Notes under the pieces: model-generated | What the model saw: only the letters and a program-made list of their open reading frames with translations | The model's database searches: none | Told to the model about the DNA's origin: nothing | Made by a program: the position numbers and the translations under genes | Shown: piece by piece, positions 41,344 to 50,170 of the stretch | How the letters are laid out: the number at the start of each line of letters is the position of its first letter | Numbering within the stretch: the first letter of the stretch is position 1 | Assembly: GCF_003480435.1 (NCBI RefSeq) | Contig: NZ_QUJB01000010.1 | Location: 36,058 to 100,057 of the forward strand | Source of the DNA: Clostridium sp. AM30-24 | GTDB taxonomy: Bacteria > Bacillota > Clostridia > Lachnospirales > Lachnospiraceae | Length of the DNA: 64,000 bases | Reading direction: 5' to 3'

Positions 41344-41387
41344 CAAAAATCCCCCGCACAGGCGGCCTGATTGCTGCCCATGCGGGG
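41344..41387 (-). terminator. Terminator of lysC
   Basis: CCCCGCA (41352-41358) pairs with TGCGGGG (41381-41387); read on the minus strand the stem is followed by ATTTTTG. It lies 18 bases after the lysC stop and abuts the pot terminator. Confidence 0.75.
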
Positions 41388-41404
41388 AAAAAGTACATTT
41401 AAGA

Positions 41405-42724
41405 TTATAATTCAGTCTTCACAAAGATATCATAGATCGCCCGGATCGCCGGCTCAAAATCATCGTTTGTGACACCAATGATAATATTTAATTCACTGGA
41501 TCCCTGATCAATCATCTTTACATTGATTTTTGCGTGTGCGAGGGCCGCGAAGATCCTTGCGGCAGTTCCGCGCATCGCCTTCATGCCGCGGCCTACGACT
41601 GCGATCACGGCGAGGTCAGACTCTAAGGTTACAACGTCCGGATGAACCGCGCGCTGGATTCCGGAGAGAACAGCCTGTTCTTTTTCCTGAAACTCGTCCT
41701 GATGAACGAGGACAGACATGGTATCGATTCCGGACGGCATATGCTCGAAGGAGATGCCGTTTTTCTCGAATACCTCAAGAACTTTTCTTCCGAACCCAAC
41801 CTCGGAGTTCATCATCGCTTTATCGATGTTCATGGCACAGAAGCCCTTCTTTCCGGCAACTCCTGTGATGGTGTAACGCGGGCGCTTGCTGGTATTCTCG
41901 ACGATCATGGTACCCGGATCTTCCGGACGGTTCGTGTTGCGGATATTGATCGGGATCCCTTCTTTTCTCACCGGGAAGATCGCGTCCTCGTGAAGAACGC
42001 TTGCGCCCATGTAGGAGAGCTCGCGAAGTTCTGTGTAGGTGATGGTCTCGATCGGAGCCGGATTCTCAACGATCCGCGGGTCGGCTACAAGGAAACCGGA
42101 AACATCGGTCCAGTTCTCGTAGAGGTCTGCCTGGATCGCGCGGGCTACGATGGAACCTGTGATATCGGAACCACCGCGGGAGAAGGTATGGATCGTTCCG
42201 TCCGGCTTAGCGCCGTAGAATCCCGGGATAACTGCCTGCTTTAAGGAAGCGAGATGTTCGCGCATCTCCTCGTTGGTCTCCTCGGAGAGGAAATTTCCCT
42301 CAGCATCGAAGCGGATCACCTCGGCTGCGTCCACGAAGGTGAAACCGAGGTAATTTGCGGCGATGATGCCGTTTAAGTATTCTCCTCTGGAAGCCGCATA
42401 GTCACGTCCGGCTTTCTTTAAGAAATTCTCCTCGATCTTCGCAAATTCAAAATCGAGGTTTAAGTTTAAGTCAAGACCATCGATGATATCGGTGTATCGT
42501 TTTCTGATCTGGTCAAGGATCCGTTTGTAGCTCTGACCTGCACATACAGCGTCATAACACTGATATAACATATCGGTCACTTTTGTATCTTTGCTGTCTC
42601 TTTTTCCCGGTGCGGACGGTACAACATAGCAGCGGGTCTTATCGGCGTCGATGATCGCCTTTACCTTTTTAAACTGACGGGCACTTGCAAGAGAACTGCC
42701 GCCAAACTTTACAACCTTCTTCAT
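41405..42724 (-). CDS. lysC: Aspartate kinase
   Basis: 439 aa. It phosphorylates aspartate, the entry to lysine, threonine and methionine synthesis. VKFGGSSLA at the N-terminus is the kinase signature, and FSRGGSDITGS the second conserved loop. The C-terminal ~140 residues are two ACT domains (VGRGMKAMRGTAARIFAAL, INVKMIDQGSSELNI), so feedback inhibition by an amino acid is expected. Single-domain architecture without homoserine dehydrogenase. CAGGAG precedes the ATG. It is 44 bases downstream of lepB, an unusual pairing. Confidence 0.95.
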   Translation of the reverse strand: MKKVVKFGGSSLASARQFKKVKAIIDADKTRCYVVPSAPGKRDSKDTKVTDMLYQCYDAVCAGQSYKRILDQIRKRYTDIIDGLDLNLNLDFEFAKIEENFLKKAGRDYAASRGEYLNGIIAANYLGFTFVDAAEVIRFDAEGNFLSEETNEEMREHLASLKQAVIPGFYGAKPDGTIHTFSRGGSDITGSIVARAIQADLYENWTDVSGFLVADPRIVENPAPIETITYTELRELSYMGASVLHEDAIFPVRKEGIPINIRNTNRPEDPGTMIVENTSKRPRYTITGVAGKKGFCAMNIDKAMMNSEVGFGRKVLEVFEKNGISFEHMPSGIDTMSVLVHQDEFQEKEQAVLSGIQRAVHPDVVTLESDLAVIAVVGRGMKAMRGTAARIFAALAHAKINVKMIDQGSSELNIIIGVTNDDFEPAIRAIYDIFVKTEL

Positions 42725-42768
42725 AGTCTGTCTCCTGTGTAAGTAAATGATATATGCCGGATTCCACT

Positions 42769-43404
42769 TTAGTGGATTACCTTTGGTGTCGGGAAGTATT
42801 CGAAGAATACCTTTGCAACCATCTTGTCTCTGGAAATGTAATGGTTCTGCCAGTAGCGGGCATCCAGAGAGTAATTTCGGTTGTCACCCATCATGAAGTA
42901 GCAGTTTTCCGGAACTTCAAAATGGTAAGTCTCGTGTTGATTCATCGCTTCCGCGAGATATGGCTCGTCGAGCGGTGTGTCGGATCCGTTTAAGTAGACC
43001 TTGTCATCTACAATGTCGATCACATCGCCGGGAACACCGATCACACGTTTTACGTAGTAGATCGTGTGGCCGCGTTTTCCGACTTCGGAACCGCAGGCCG
43101 GGCAGGTATCCTGCTTGTCACCCTCTATGATCGCGTTGCATTGTGGACACTGCCAGCCAAAGACGAAGATCGCTACATCACCGCGTTCCGGTTCGGAGAA
43201 TTTATAGTGGAGTCTGGAACCGATGACACGGCTTCCGGCCATGATCGTGTTTTCCATGGAACCAGTCGGGATCTCGCTGTTCGCAATCACAAAGGTTGTG
43301 AGAACAAAGGCAATAACGGCGGCGGATACGAGTACCTGGATCCAACTGATGAGTTCTGCCACCCAGCCTGTTTTTTCTTTCTTTTCTTTTTCGTTATTTT
43401 CCAT
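42769..43404 (-). CDS. lepB: Signal peptidase I with zinc-ribbon-like insert
   Basis: 211 aa. One membrane helix (about 22-41) is followed by SGSM-like box B as TGSMENT with catalytic Ser49, then box D YYVKRVIGVPGD with general base Lys119 and box E GDNRNYSLDAR. Between Ser and Lys an extra segment carries CPQC (Cys86, Cys89) and CPAC (Cys101, Cys104), a four-cysteine zinc-ribbon pattern not found in classical SPase I. It cleaves signal peptides outside the membrane. The predicted promoter is 43484-43512. Ribosome site GAGG at long spacing. Confidence 0.93.
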   Translation of the reverse strand: MENNEKEKKEKTGWVAELISWIQVLVSAAVIAFVLTTFVIANSEIPTGSMENTIMAGSRVIGSRLHYKFSEPERGDVAIFVFGWQCPQCNAIIEGDKQDTCPACGSEVGKRGHTIYYVKRVIGVPGDVIDIVDDKVYLNGSDTPLDEPYLAEAMNQHETYHFEVPENCYFMMGDNRNYSLDARYWQNHYISRDKMVAKVFFEYFPTPKVIH

Positions 43405-43483
43405 AAAAATAATGATAACCTCGTTTGACTAATATTTACGGGAAAAATATACTGTAGGAGTAAATTCTGTTGCCCGTATGCAT

Positions 43484-43512
43484 ACAATAAAGAGTTTATG
43501 ATAAATTGTCAA
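43484..43512 (-). promoter_or_regulatory. Promoter of lepB-lysC
   Basis: Minus strand TTGACA (43507-43512), 17-base spacer, TATTGT (43484-43489). Confidence 0.7.
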
Positions 43513-43581
43513 GTTTCGCAAGAGAATTTCGAAAAAGGTAAGGAAGTTTTTTCTTTCTGCGAGGAAAACAAGGGAGAATAC

Positions 43582-43610
43582 TTGTATCACTGAAGTGAAA
43601 ATGCTAAAAT
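43582..43610 (+). promoter_or_regulatory. Promoter of glgB
   Basis: TTGTAT (43582-43587), 17-base spacer, TAAAAT (43605-43610). The rest of the 43405-43710 gap holds the divergent lepB promoter and nothing else I can assign. Confidence 0.6.
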
Positions 43611-43710
43611 GTTGTTAAAAATGCGGGTAATGCTTATCCGCTGTCGGAGTTGATTTATTAGCGGAGTGTGCCCGGTGAGAGGCATGCGGATGCAGCAGGG
43701 GGAGTGCTGA

Positions 43711-46119
43711 ATGGAAAAAATCTTATATGATCTGATGGACTGGGCCGGAATCGAGGAGCTTGTCTATTCTGAGGCGAGCGATCCGGGGCGGCTCTTAGGG
43801 GAACACGTGATAAAGGAAGGACTTCTGATCCAGGCCTTTCTTCCGAACGCTGAGAAGATGTCCGTAAAAATCGGCGGGGAATTGTTCCCAATGGAGATGG
43901 CAGACGAGAACGGCTTTTTCGCGGTGCTTTTAGAAGATCGAAAAGAACTGGTTCCGTACCATTTCTGTATCACTTACACAGACGGGGACAGCGAGGAAAT
44001 CGTTGACCCATACAGCTATCAGTTCCACACCGCGTTTACAGAGGAAGAAGTGCGGAAGTTCGGTGCGGGAATTTATTATGATTCCTATGAGAAGTTCGGA
44101 GCGCATCCGGCTGTGGAAGCCGGGATTACGGGTGTTCACTTCGCGGTCTGGGCACCCGATGCAATGCGCGTCAGCGTTGTAGGGGATTTCAATTTCTGGG
44201 ATGGAAGGCGCCACCAGATGAAAAAACGTGGCCCGTCCGGCATCTACGAGATCTTTATTCCGGGACTGAAGCCCGGCACGATTTATAAATATGAGATCAA
44301 GACAAAGGCGGGACTTCCGATGCTGAAGGCGGATCCCTACGGAAATTTCGCGGAGCTCCGTCCGAATACGGCCTCTGTTGTATGGGATATGTCCGGATAT
44401 CAATGGAATGATGGTGCGTGGATCAAAGAGCGGGAAGCAGCGAAAGACCGCTTAAAAGACTCTCCGATGTCCATTTATGAGGTTCATCTTGGCTCATGGA
44501 TGCAAAAACCGGTGGCGCAGGATGAGAACGGCGCGGATATCAACGGCAGCCAGTTCTACAACTACCGGGAGACTGCTGAGAAGCTGGCAGCCTATGTAAA
44601 AGAGATGGGATATACCCATGTGGAGCTGCTTCCGGTGATGGAACATCCATTGGATGAGTCCTGGGGATATCAGGTCACCGGATACTATGCGCCGACGAGC
44701 CGTTTCGGAACACCGGACGATTTCAAGGCGTTTATGGACCATATGCATAACGAAGGAATCGGTGTGATCCTGGACTGGGTTCCTGCCCATTTTCCGCGGG
44801 ATGCCCATGGCCTTGCAGCCTTTGACGGGACATGCCTCTACGAGCACCAGGATCCGCGTCGGGGATCCCATCCGCACTGGGGAACCCTGATCTACAACTA
44901 TGGCCGTCCGCAGGTATCGAACTTCCTGATCTCAAACGCCCTGTACTGGGCGAAGGAGTTCCATGCCGACGGGATCCGGATGGATGCGGTTGCCTCCATG
45001 CTGTATCTGGACTATGGAAAGAACGCAGGGGAGTGGGTTGCAAATATTTACGGCGGAAACGAGAATCTGGAAGCGGTGGAGTTCCTGAAACACTTAAATT
45101 CCATCTTCGCGAGAGATACAAAAGGCGCGGTCCTGATCGCGGAGGAATCCACAGCGTGGCCGAAAGTCTCCGGGGACGAGAACGACGGCGGACTGGGCTT
45201 TGACTTCAAATGGAACATGGGCTGGATGAATGATTTTCTGGATTACATGCAGTGTGATCCGTATTTCCGCCATGACCACTACGGGGAGCTGACCTTCAGC
45301 ATGCTCTATGCCTACAGCGAGAAGTTCGTCCTGGTATTTTCCCACGACGAGGTGGTCCACGGAAAAGGTTCCCTGGCAGGTAAGATGCCGGGGGATACCC
45401 AGGAGAAGAAGTTCGCGAACCTCCGCACCGCCTACGGCTTTATGATGGGTCATCCGGGAAAGAAACTTTTGTTTATGGGACAGGATTTCGGCCAGATGGA
45501 CGAGTGGAACGAAAAAACGAGTCTGGAGTGGGGACTCTTGAAATATGATATCCACAGCCAGATGAAGGATTATGTGAAAGCGCTGAACCACCTATACCGC
45601 ACACAGCCGGCGCTCTACAGGATGGATTACGAGCCGGAGGGCTTTGAGTGGATCAACTGCACATACAACGATGAAAATATCGTTATATTTGAGAGAAAAA
45701 CGGAAAAGCCGGAAGAGACTCTGCTCTTTGTCTGCAATTTCGCTCCGGTGGAGCATGAGAAGTTCCGCCTCGGCGTTCCGTTTGCCGGAAAGTACAAGGA
45801 GATCTTAAACAGCGATGCGAAGCAGTTTGGCGGCAGCGGTATGGTAAACCCGAGAGTCAAGATGTCGAAGAAAGAGGAGTGGGATACGAGAAAGAACTCG
45901 ATTGCCATCAACCTTGCTCCGATGTCCACAGTCATATTTTCCTGCACTCCGTATGAGGAGGAGCCGGTGACGGAGAAAAAGAAACCGGCGGAGAAGAGAA
46001 AGCGCCCGGCACGGCAGCCGTCGGTAAAGCTGCCGGCGAGCCCGTTGGATGTGATCTCCGAGAAAGTTGGGCAGATCATAAAGACGGCGAAGGAGAGTCA
46101 GACAAAGAGAGGGCATTAA
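43711..46119 (+). CDS. glgB: 1,4-alpha-glucan branching enzyme
   Basis: 802 aa, longer than the usual ~730. It moves a cut alpha-1,4 chain to a 6-position in glycogen. Order: an N1-type domain, CBM48 (about 125-220), GH13 barrel and C-terminal beta domain. The catalytic residues are Asp425 (DGIRMDAV), Glu478 (IAEES) and Asp546 (FSHDEVV), with intact spacing relative to E. coli GlgB. The last ~60 residues form a Lys/Pro/Glu-rich tail absent from most homologues. No other glycogen genes are nearby; an MscS channel gene follows 30 bases downstream. Confidence 0.96.
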   Translation: MEKILYDLMDWAGIEELVYSEASDPGRLLGEHVIKEGLLIQAFLPNAEKMSVKIGGELFPMEMADENGFFAVLLEDRKELVPYHFCITYTDGDSEEIVDPYSYQFHTAFTEEEVRKFGAGIYYDSYEKFGAHPAVEAGITGVHFAVWAPDAMRVSVVGDFNFWDGRRHQMKKRGPSGIYEIFIPGLKPGTIYKYEIKTKAGLPMLKADPYGNFAELRPNTASVVWDMSGYQWNDGAWIKEREAAKDRLKDSPMSIYEVHLGSWMQKPVAQDENGADINGSQFYNYRETAEKLAAYVKEMGYTHVELLPVMEHPLDESWGYQVTGYYAPTSRFGTPDDFKAFMDHMHNEGIGVILDWVPAHFPRDAHGLAAFDGTCLYEHQDPRRGSHPHWGTLIYNYGRPQVSNFLISNALYWAKEFHADGIRMDAVASMLYLDYGKNAGEWVANIYGGNENLEAVEFLKHLNSIFARDTKGAVLIAEESTAWPKVSGDENDGGLGFDFKWNMGWMNDFLDYMQCDPYFRHDHYGELTFSMLYAYSEKFVLVFSHDEVVHGKGSLAGKMPGDTQEKKFANLRTAYGFMMGHPGKKLLFMGQDFGQMDEWNEKTSLEWGLLKYDIHSQMKDYVKALNHLYRTQPALYRMDYEPEGFEWINCTYNDENIVIFERKTEKPEETLLFVCNFAPVEHEKFRLGVPFAGKYKEILNSDAKQFGGSGMVNPRVKMSKKEEWDTRKNSIAINLAPMSTVIFSCTPYEEEPVTEKKKPAEKRKRPARQPSVKLPASPLDVISEKVGQIIKTAKESQTKRGH

Positions 46120-46149
46120 AAATATCCGGGAAGCAACAGGTGAAATGAC

Positions 46150-46962
46150 ATGAAAGAACATACATTGGATATTCTCACCGCGGCGCTCATCAAATACGGA
46201 ACCAGAGTCTTCTGGGCGGCGGTCATCGTATTTGTGGGACTGCGGATCATCAGGATCGCCCGCAAGGCAGCCGGTCAGATCATGGACCGTGCCGGGGTGG
46301 AGGTCACGTTAAAAAAGTTTCTGGACATGCTGCTTCATGCAGTTCTCTTCGGCGTTATGGTATTCATGGCGGCGGATCAGTTAGGGATCAAGACGACCTC
46401 CTTCGTGGCGGTCATCGGTACCGTCACTCTGGCCTTCAGCCTTGCGATGCAGAATACGCTCTCGAACTTCGCGGGCGGAACCCTGATCCTGCTTCTGAAA
46501 CCGTTTAAGGTGGGCGATTATATCAGCACGAGCTCCGGGGAAGGAACCGTTGAGTCCATCGGCCTTGTATACACGACGCTCCTGACAACGGATAACCGGG
46601 TCATCACGATCCCGAACAGCTCCGTGTCCAGCGCGCCGCTCACAAACCTCACAAGGACCGGAAAACGCCGCCTGATCATTAATGTGGGAATTGGATATTC
46701 TTCTGATCTTTTAAAGGCGAAGAACGTCCTGAAAAAGATCTTTGAGGAGAACCCGGGGATCATGAAGGATCAGCCGGTTCAGGTCGTCGTGGATGCGCTG
46801 GGAGACAGCAGTGTTGTTTTAAGCGCCAGAGGCTGGACGACCTGTGAGGATTACTGGACAGCGAAGTGGTCCATCACAGAGGCGATCAAGCTCACGTTTG
46901 ACAAAGAGGGGATCGAGATCCCGTACCAGTATATGAATGTGATGATGACAAAGGAATCATAG
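46150..46962 (+). CDS. MscS-family mechanosensitive channel
   Basis: 270 aa, close to E. coli MscS. Three N-terminal helices, with the pore-lining helix around VTLAFSLAMQNTLSNFAGG and the following PFKVGDYIS characteristic of the beta domain. It releases solutes on hypo-osmotic shock. It starts 30 bases after glgB and may be on the same mRNA, with a terminator just after it. Confidence 0.93.
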   Translation: MKEHTLDILTAALIKYGTRVFWAAVIVFVGLRIIRIARKAAGQIMDRAGVEVTLKKFLDMLLHAVLFGVMVFMAADQLGIKTTSFVAVIGTVTLAFSLAMQNTLSNFAGGTLILLLKPFKVGDYISTSSGEGTVESIGLVYTTLLTTDNRVITIPNSSVSSAPLTNLTRTGKRRLIINVGIGYSSDLLKAKNVLKKIFEENPGIMKDQPVQVVVDALGDSSVVLSARGWTTCEDYWTAKWSITEAIKLTFDKEGIEIPYQYMNVMMTKES

Positions 46963-47004
46963 TGCGGACCGGGCATAGTTTCGGGATAACGCGGCTTATA
47001 AAGA

Positions 47005-47046
47005 AAAGAGAGTCCGGACAGGGGAAAGACTGCCGGGCTCTTTTTT
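47005..47046 (+). terminator. Terminator after the MscS gene
   Basis: A GC-rich stem AAGAG...CCGG-type arm at 47005-47020 with CCGGGCTCTT at 47033-47042, bulged, then TTTT. Confidence 0.7.
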
Positions 47047-47068
47047 CGTACATTGTTACAAAAAATGC

Positions 47069-47096
47069 TTGATTTTTTGTGAAAATCTGATAGAAT
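47069..47096 (+). promoter_or_regulatory. Possible promoter of the DUF3100 gene
   Basis: TTGATT (47069-47074), 16-base spacer, TAGAAT (47091-47096). Confidence 0.5.
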
Positions 47097-47238
47097 CAAT
47101 TTTAAATTGTTTCTGCGTTGCGGACAAATGTTTGTGGAAAAGAGACTGGGCTTTTTGCGCAAAAAATGCTGACAGGTCGCACGATTCCGGAAAGAGTGAA
47201 ACATGCAGAGGCTAAAAGCAAAAAAAGGAGGATTGAAT

Positions 47239-48075
47239 ATGAAAGAACATATGGCAGATTGGCGTATCCATGCACTTGCTTTCGTACTCACCGTAATTGC
47301 CGAATTTATCGGCACCAAAAAATTCAGTTTCGGGCCTTTGTCCTTCTCACTGTTTCCGATGCTGTATGTACTGATCCTTGGAGCGATCCTTGGAATCGCG
47401 AAAATGATTCCACAGAAGATGATGACAGAAGCATCACCGTATATTGGAATCAGCGTTATGATGCTGACAGCAAAGATCGCATCCACGATCGGACCGAACC
47501 TCGGCGCGGTTGTCAAAGCCGGACCGGCGCTGATCCTTCAGGAATTCGGAAATCTGGGAACTGCGGTTTTAGCGCTCCCGATCGCCGTATTTGTATTCCA
47601 TATGGGACGCGCGGCAATCGGAACCTCCTTCTCTATTTCAAGAGAGAGCTCCCTTGCGGTCGTTGCCGATAAATACGGTCTTGATTCAGATGAAGGAATC
47701 GGTGTTATGGGTGGATATATCACAGGTACTGTATTCGGAACCATGTTCAACGGTATCTTTGTTTCCCTCCTCTGCTCCTTAAATATCTTCCATCCGTACG
47801 CGCTTGGAATGGCGTGTGGAACAGGTTCCGCATCCATGCTTTCTGCCAGCCTTGCGGCAGTCGTTGAGGCATATCCGGATATGGAAGCGGAGATCACTGC
47901 TTACGCGGCGACCTCAAATATGCTGAGCAGTGTGGATGGCCTTTATATGAGTCTTTTCATCGCACTTCCAATGTGTGAATTCATGTACAAGCTGTTCACA
48001 AAGAACAACAGGCATTATAAAGACGGACTCCCGATCGGCACTAAGGTAAAAGTTAAAGCAGCCGGGGAAGAATAG
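47239..48075 (+). CDS. DUF3100 membrane protein
   Basis: 278 aa with about eight hydrophobic segments. The amino end (ADWRIHALAFVLTVIAEFIG) and GRAAIGTSFSISRESSLAVV and GTGSASMLSASLAAVVEAYP segments mark the DUF3100 family, whose members look like the larger half of a two-part transporter or a carboxylate-type carrier; the polar Ser/Gly-rich segments within the membrane region may form the substrate path. Substrate unknown. Strong AAGGAGG site. Paired with the 161-aa membrane gene 11 bases downstream; such pairs often sit near amidohydrolase genes, one of which lies at 55104. Confidence 0.82.
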   Translation: MKEHMADWRIHALAFVLTVIAEFIGTKKFSFGPLSFSLFPMLYVLILGAILGIAKMIPQKMMTEASPYIGISVMMLTAKIASTIGPNLGAVVKAGPALILQEFGNLGTAVLALPIAVFVFHMGRAAIGTSFSISRESSLAVVADKYGLDSDEGIGVMGGYITGTVFGTMFNGIFVSLLCSLNIFHPYALGMACGTGSASMLSASLAAVVEAYPDMEAEITAYAATSNMLSSVDGLYMSLFIALPMCEFMYKLFTKNNRHYKDGLPIGTKVKVKAAGEE

Positions 48076-48086
48076 GAGGGATCCAT

Positions 48087-48572
48087 ATGGACGCAGCAGT
48101 ATGGTTTAAAAGAATCAAATGTCTTGTCCTTGTATGCATCTTCGCATCCATCGGCAATTTTATCAGTACATCAAAGGCCGGAAACCCGGTAACCCCGCTT
48201 GAGGCAGTGCCCGGGCTCGTGCTTCTTCTTTTATGCACGCTGGTGGGCTGTATCATTTATGAGCTGATCAATAAGGTTTCACCGAAGAATCTTCCGGCGA
48301 TCGCCTATATCTCATTTATTGCGATCCTGATCACGATCCCGGGTGTCAGCCCGATCGCGGATTACGCGATCGAACAGATCGGAAAGATCGGACTTCTTCC
48401 GCTCTGCACTCCGATCCTTGCATATGCCGGAATCTCCATCGGAAAAGATGTGGATACATTTAAGAAACAGGGATTTGCGATCGTAGTCGTAGCGATCTTC
48501 ACGTTCGCGGGAACATTCCTCGGTTCTACGATCATTGCCCAGATCATCTTAAAAATGACAGGCGTGATCTGA
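48087..48572 (+). CDS. Small membrane partner of the DUF3100 protein
   Basis: 161 aa with about five hydrophobic segments (LVLVCIFASIGNFI, VPGLVLLLLCTLVGCIIY, AIAYISFIAILITI and others). It contains LCTPILAYAGISIGKD and ends with FTFAGTFLGSTIIAQIIL, which resembles one half of small two-subunit carriers. It occurs with DUF3100 genes and most likely forms a complex with the preceding protein. Function not established. GGAGG precedes the ATG. Confidence 0.75.
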   Translation: MDAAVWFKRIKCLVLVCIFASIGNFISTSKAGNPVTPLEAVPGLVLLLLCTLVGCIIYELINKVSPKNLPAIAYISFIAILITIPGVSPIADYAIEQIGKIGLLPLCTPILAYAGISIGKDVDTFKKQGFAIVVVAIFTFAGTFLGSTIIAQIILKMTGVI

Positions 48573-48599
48573 TGATCAGATATGAAAAATGGGAATAGG

Positions 48600-48628
48600 T
48601 TGTAAAAACAGCGCACTCATGTTATCAT
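48600..48628 (+). promoter_or_regulatory. Promoter of the second MATE gene
   Basis: TTGTAA (48600-48605), 17-base spacer, TATCAT (48623-48628). Confidence 0.6.
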
Positions 48629-48700
48629 TATAACACTGGTGCCGCCGCATGAAACAGAGCCGCGGACGTCCAAACATAACGATAATGGAGTGAAGTTTCC

Positions 48701-50017
48701 ATGTACCATGATCTTACAAAAGGGAGCATCTCACGCTCCCTTCTTTTATTTGCCCTGCCGATGATGGCAGGAAATCTTTTGCAGCAGTTTTACAACATCG
48801 CGGACACCCTGATCGTCGGCCGTGTCCTTGGAAAAAATGCTCTGGCGGCGGTGGGATCTTCCTACACGCTGATGACATTCCTGACCTCGATCTTTCTGGG
48901 GCTCAGCATGGGCTCCGGCGCACTGTTTTCCATTTACAGGGGAAAAGGAGATGAGAGGGCACTGAAGTCCTCCATCGCCCACGCCTGCGGCCTGATCCTC
49001 GCTGTAACGCTTGTTTTGAACGCAGTTGTCTATATTTTCATTGATCCGATCTTAAGCTTCTTACGGGTCCCTGAGGAGGTCTGGGGCGGTATGAGAGAGT
49101 ATCTGCTGATCATTTTCGCGGGTCTGCTCGCCACGTCCCTCTATAATTTCTTCTCCTGCCTGTTAAGAGCACTGGGAAACTCTACGGTTCCGCTGGTGTT
49201 TCTTGCGGTATCCGCGATCTTAAACATCGCGTGGGATCTTTTATTTGTGGCGGTCTTTCATTGGGGGATCGCCGGTGCGGCCTATGCGACGATCTTTGCC
49301 CAGTATGTATCCGGGGTCGGTATTTTGCTCTACGTTCTTTTCCGATGCAGAAGCCTTTTTCCGGAGAGAAAGGATCTTTGCTTTGACGGCGGAATTTTAA
49401 AGGAGATCGCGGGCCTTTCCTCCCTGACCTGCCTGCAGCAGTCGGTTATGAACTTCGGAATCCTCATGGTGCAGGGGCTTGTAAACAGCTTTGGCGCCAC
49501 CACCATGGCGGCTTTCGCGGCGGCAGTAAAGATCGACACCTTCGCATATCTTCCGGTTCAGGACTTTGGAAACGCCTATTCGACCTTCATCGCCCAGAAC
49601 TACGGTGCGGGAAATAAAGAACGGATCCGCCGCGGCACAAAGGAATCCTTTGCCATCAGCACAGCATTCAGCCTTGTGATCTCAGCGCTGGTCTTTGCCT
49701 TCGCGGCACCGCTCATGCAGATCTTCGTGAGCTCCGCAGAGACGGCGGTCATCGCCTCCGGCGTCCGTTATCTCAGGATCGAGGGTGCGTTCTATTTTGG
49801 AATCGGCTGCCTGTTCCTGCTTTACGGATATTACAGGGCGATCAAGAGGGCGGAGATGTCTGTGGTGCTTACAGTGATCTCCCTCGGAATCCGTGTGTTA
49901 CTTGCCTACGTGCTCTCTGCCACATTCCTCGGTGAGACAGGAATCTGGATGGCGATCCCGATCGGCTGGATACTGGCAGATCTCACAGGACTTTTATACA
50001 TGAGGAAGACCTGGTAA
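48701..50017 (+). CDS. MATE-family efflux transporter (second copy)
   Basis: 438 aa, 12 membrane helices. The N-terminus LPMMAGNLLQQFYNIADTLI and GASIRR-type inner motifs such as FGATTMAAFAAAVKIDTF are characteristic. It belongs to a different branch from the MATE at 5069-6400 and has no regulator next to it. Exports organic cations, drugs or metabolites; the substrate is unknown. GGAG lies ten bases before the ATG. Confidence 0.9.
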   Translation: MYHDLTKGSISRSLLLFALPMMAGNLLQQFYNIADTLIVGRVLGKNALAAVGSSYTLMTFLTSIFLGLSMGSGALFSIYRGKGDERALKSSIAHACGLILAVTLVLNAVVYIFIDPILSFLRVPEEVWGGMREYLLIIFAGLLATSLYNFFSCLLRALGNSTVPLVFLAVSAILNIAWDLLFVAVFHWGIAGAAYATIFAQYVSGVGILLYVLFRCRSLFPERKDLCFDGGILKEIAGLSSLTCLQQSVMNFGILMVQGLVNSFGATTMAAFAAAVKIDTFAYLPVQDFGNAYSTFIAQNYGAGNKERIRRGTKESFAISTAFSLVISALVFAFAAPLMQIFVSSAETAVIASGVRYLRIEGAFYFGIGCLFLLYGYYRAIKRAEMSVVLTVISLGIRVLLAYVLSATFLGETGIWMAIPIGWILADLTGLLYMRKTW

Positions 50018-50061
50018 AAAGGAACTTTTGCAAAATAAGAATTAAAAAATGTTGAATCTAA

Positions 50062-50107
50062 AAAATACGCTGTACAGGAGAATGAACCCCATGTACAGCG
50101 TATTTTG
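50062..50107. terminator. Bidirectional terminator, MATE / hemZ
   Basis: A perfect 15-bp stem, arms 50062-50076 and 50092-50106 (AAAATACGCTGTACA / TGTACAGCGTATTTT). Being A-rich on one side and T-rich on the other, it serves both convergent transcripts. Confidence 0.9.
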
Positions 50108-50170
50108 TTGCCGCGTGCCCAGATCTGGCGTTTGATCTGCGCTATCCTGCGGTCAGCGCAGCAGACATAT

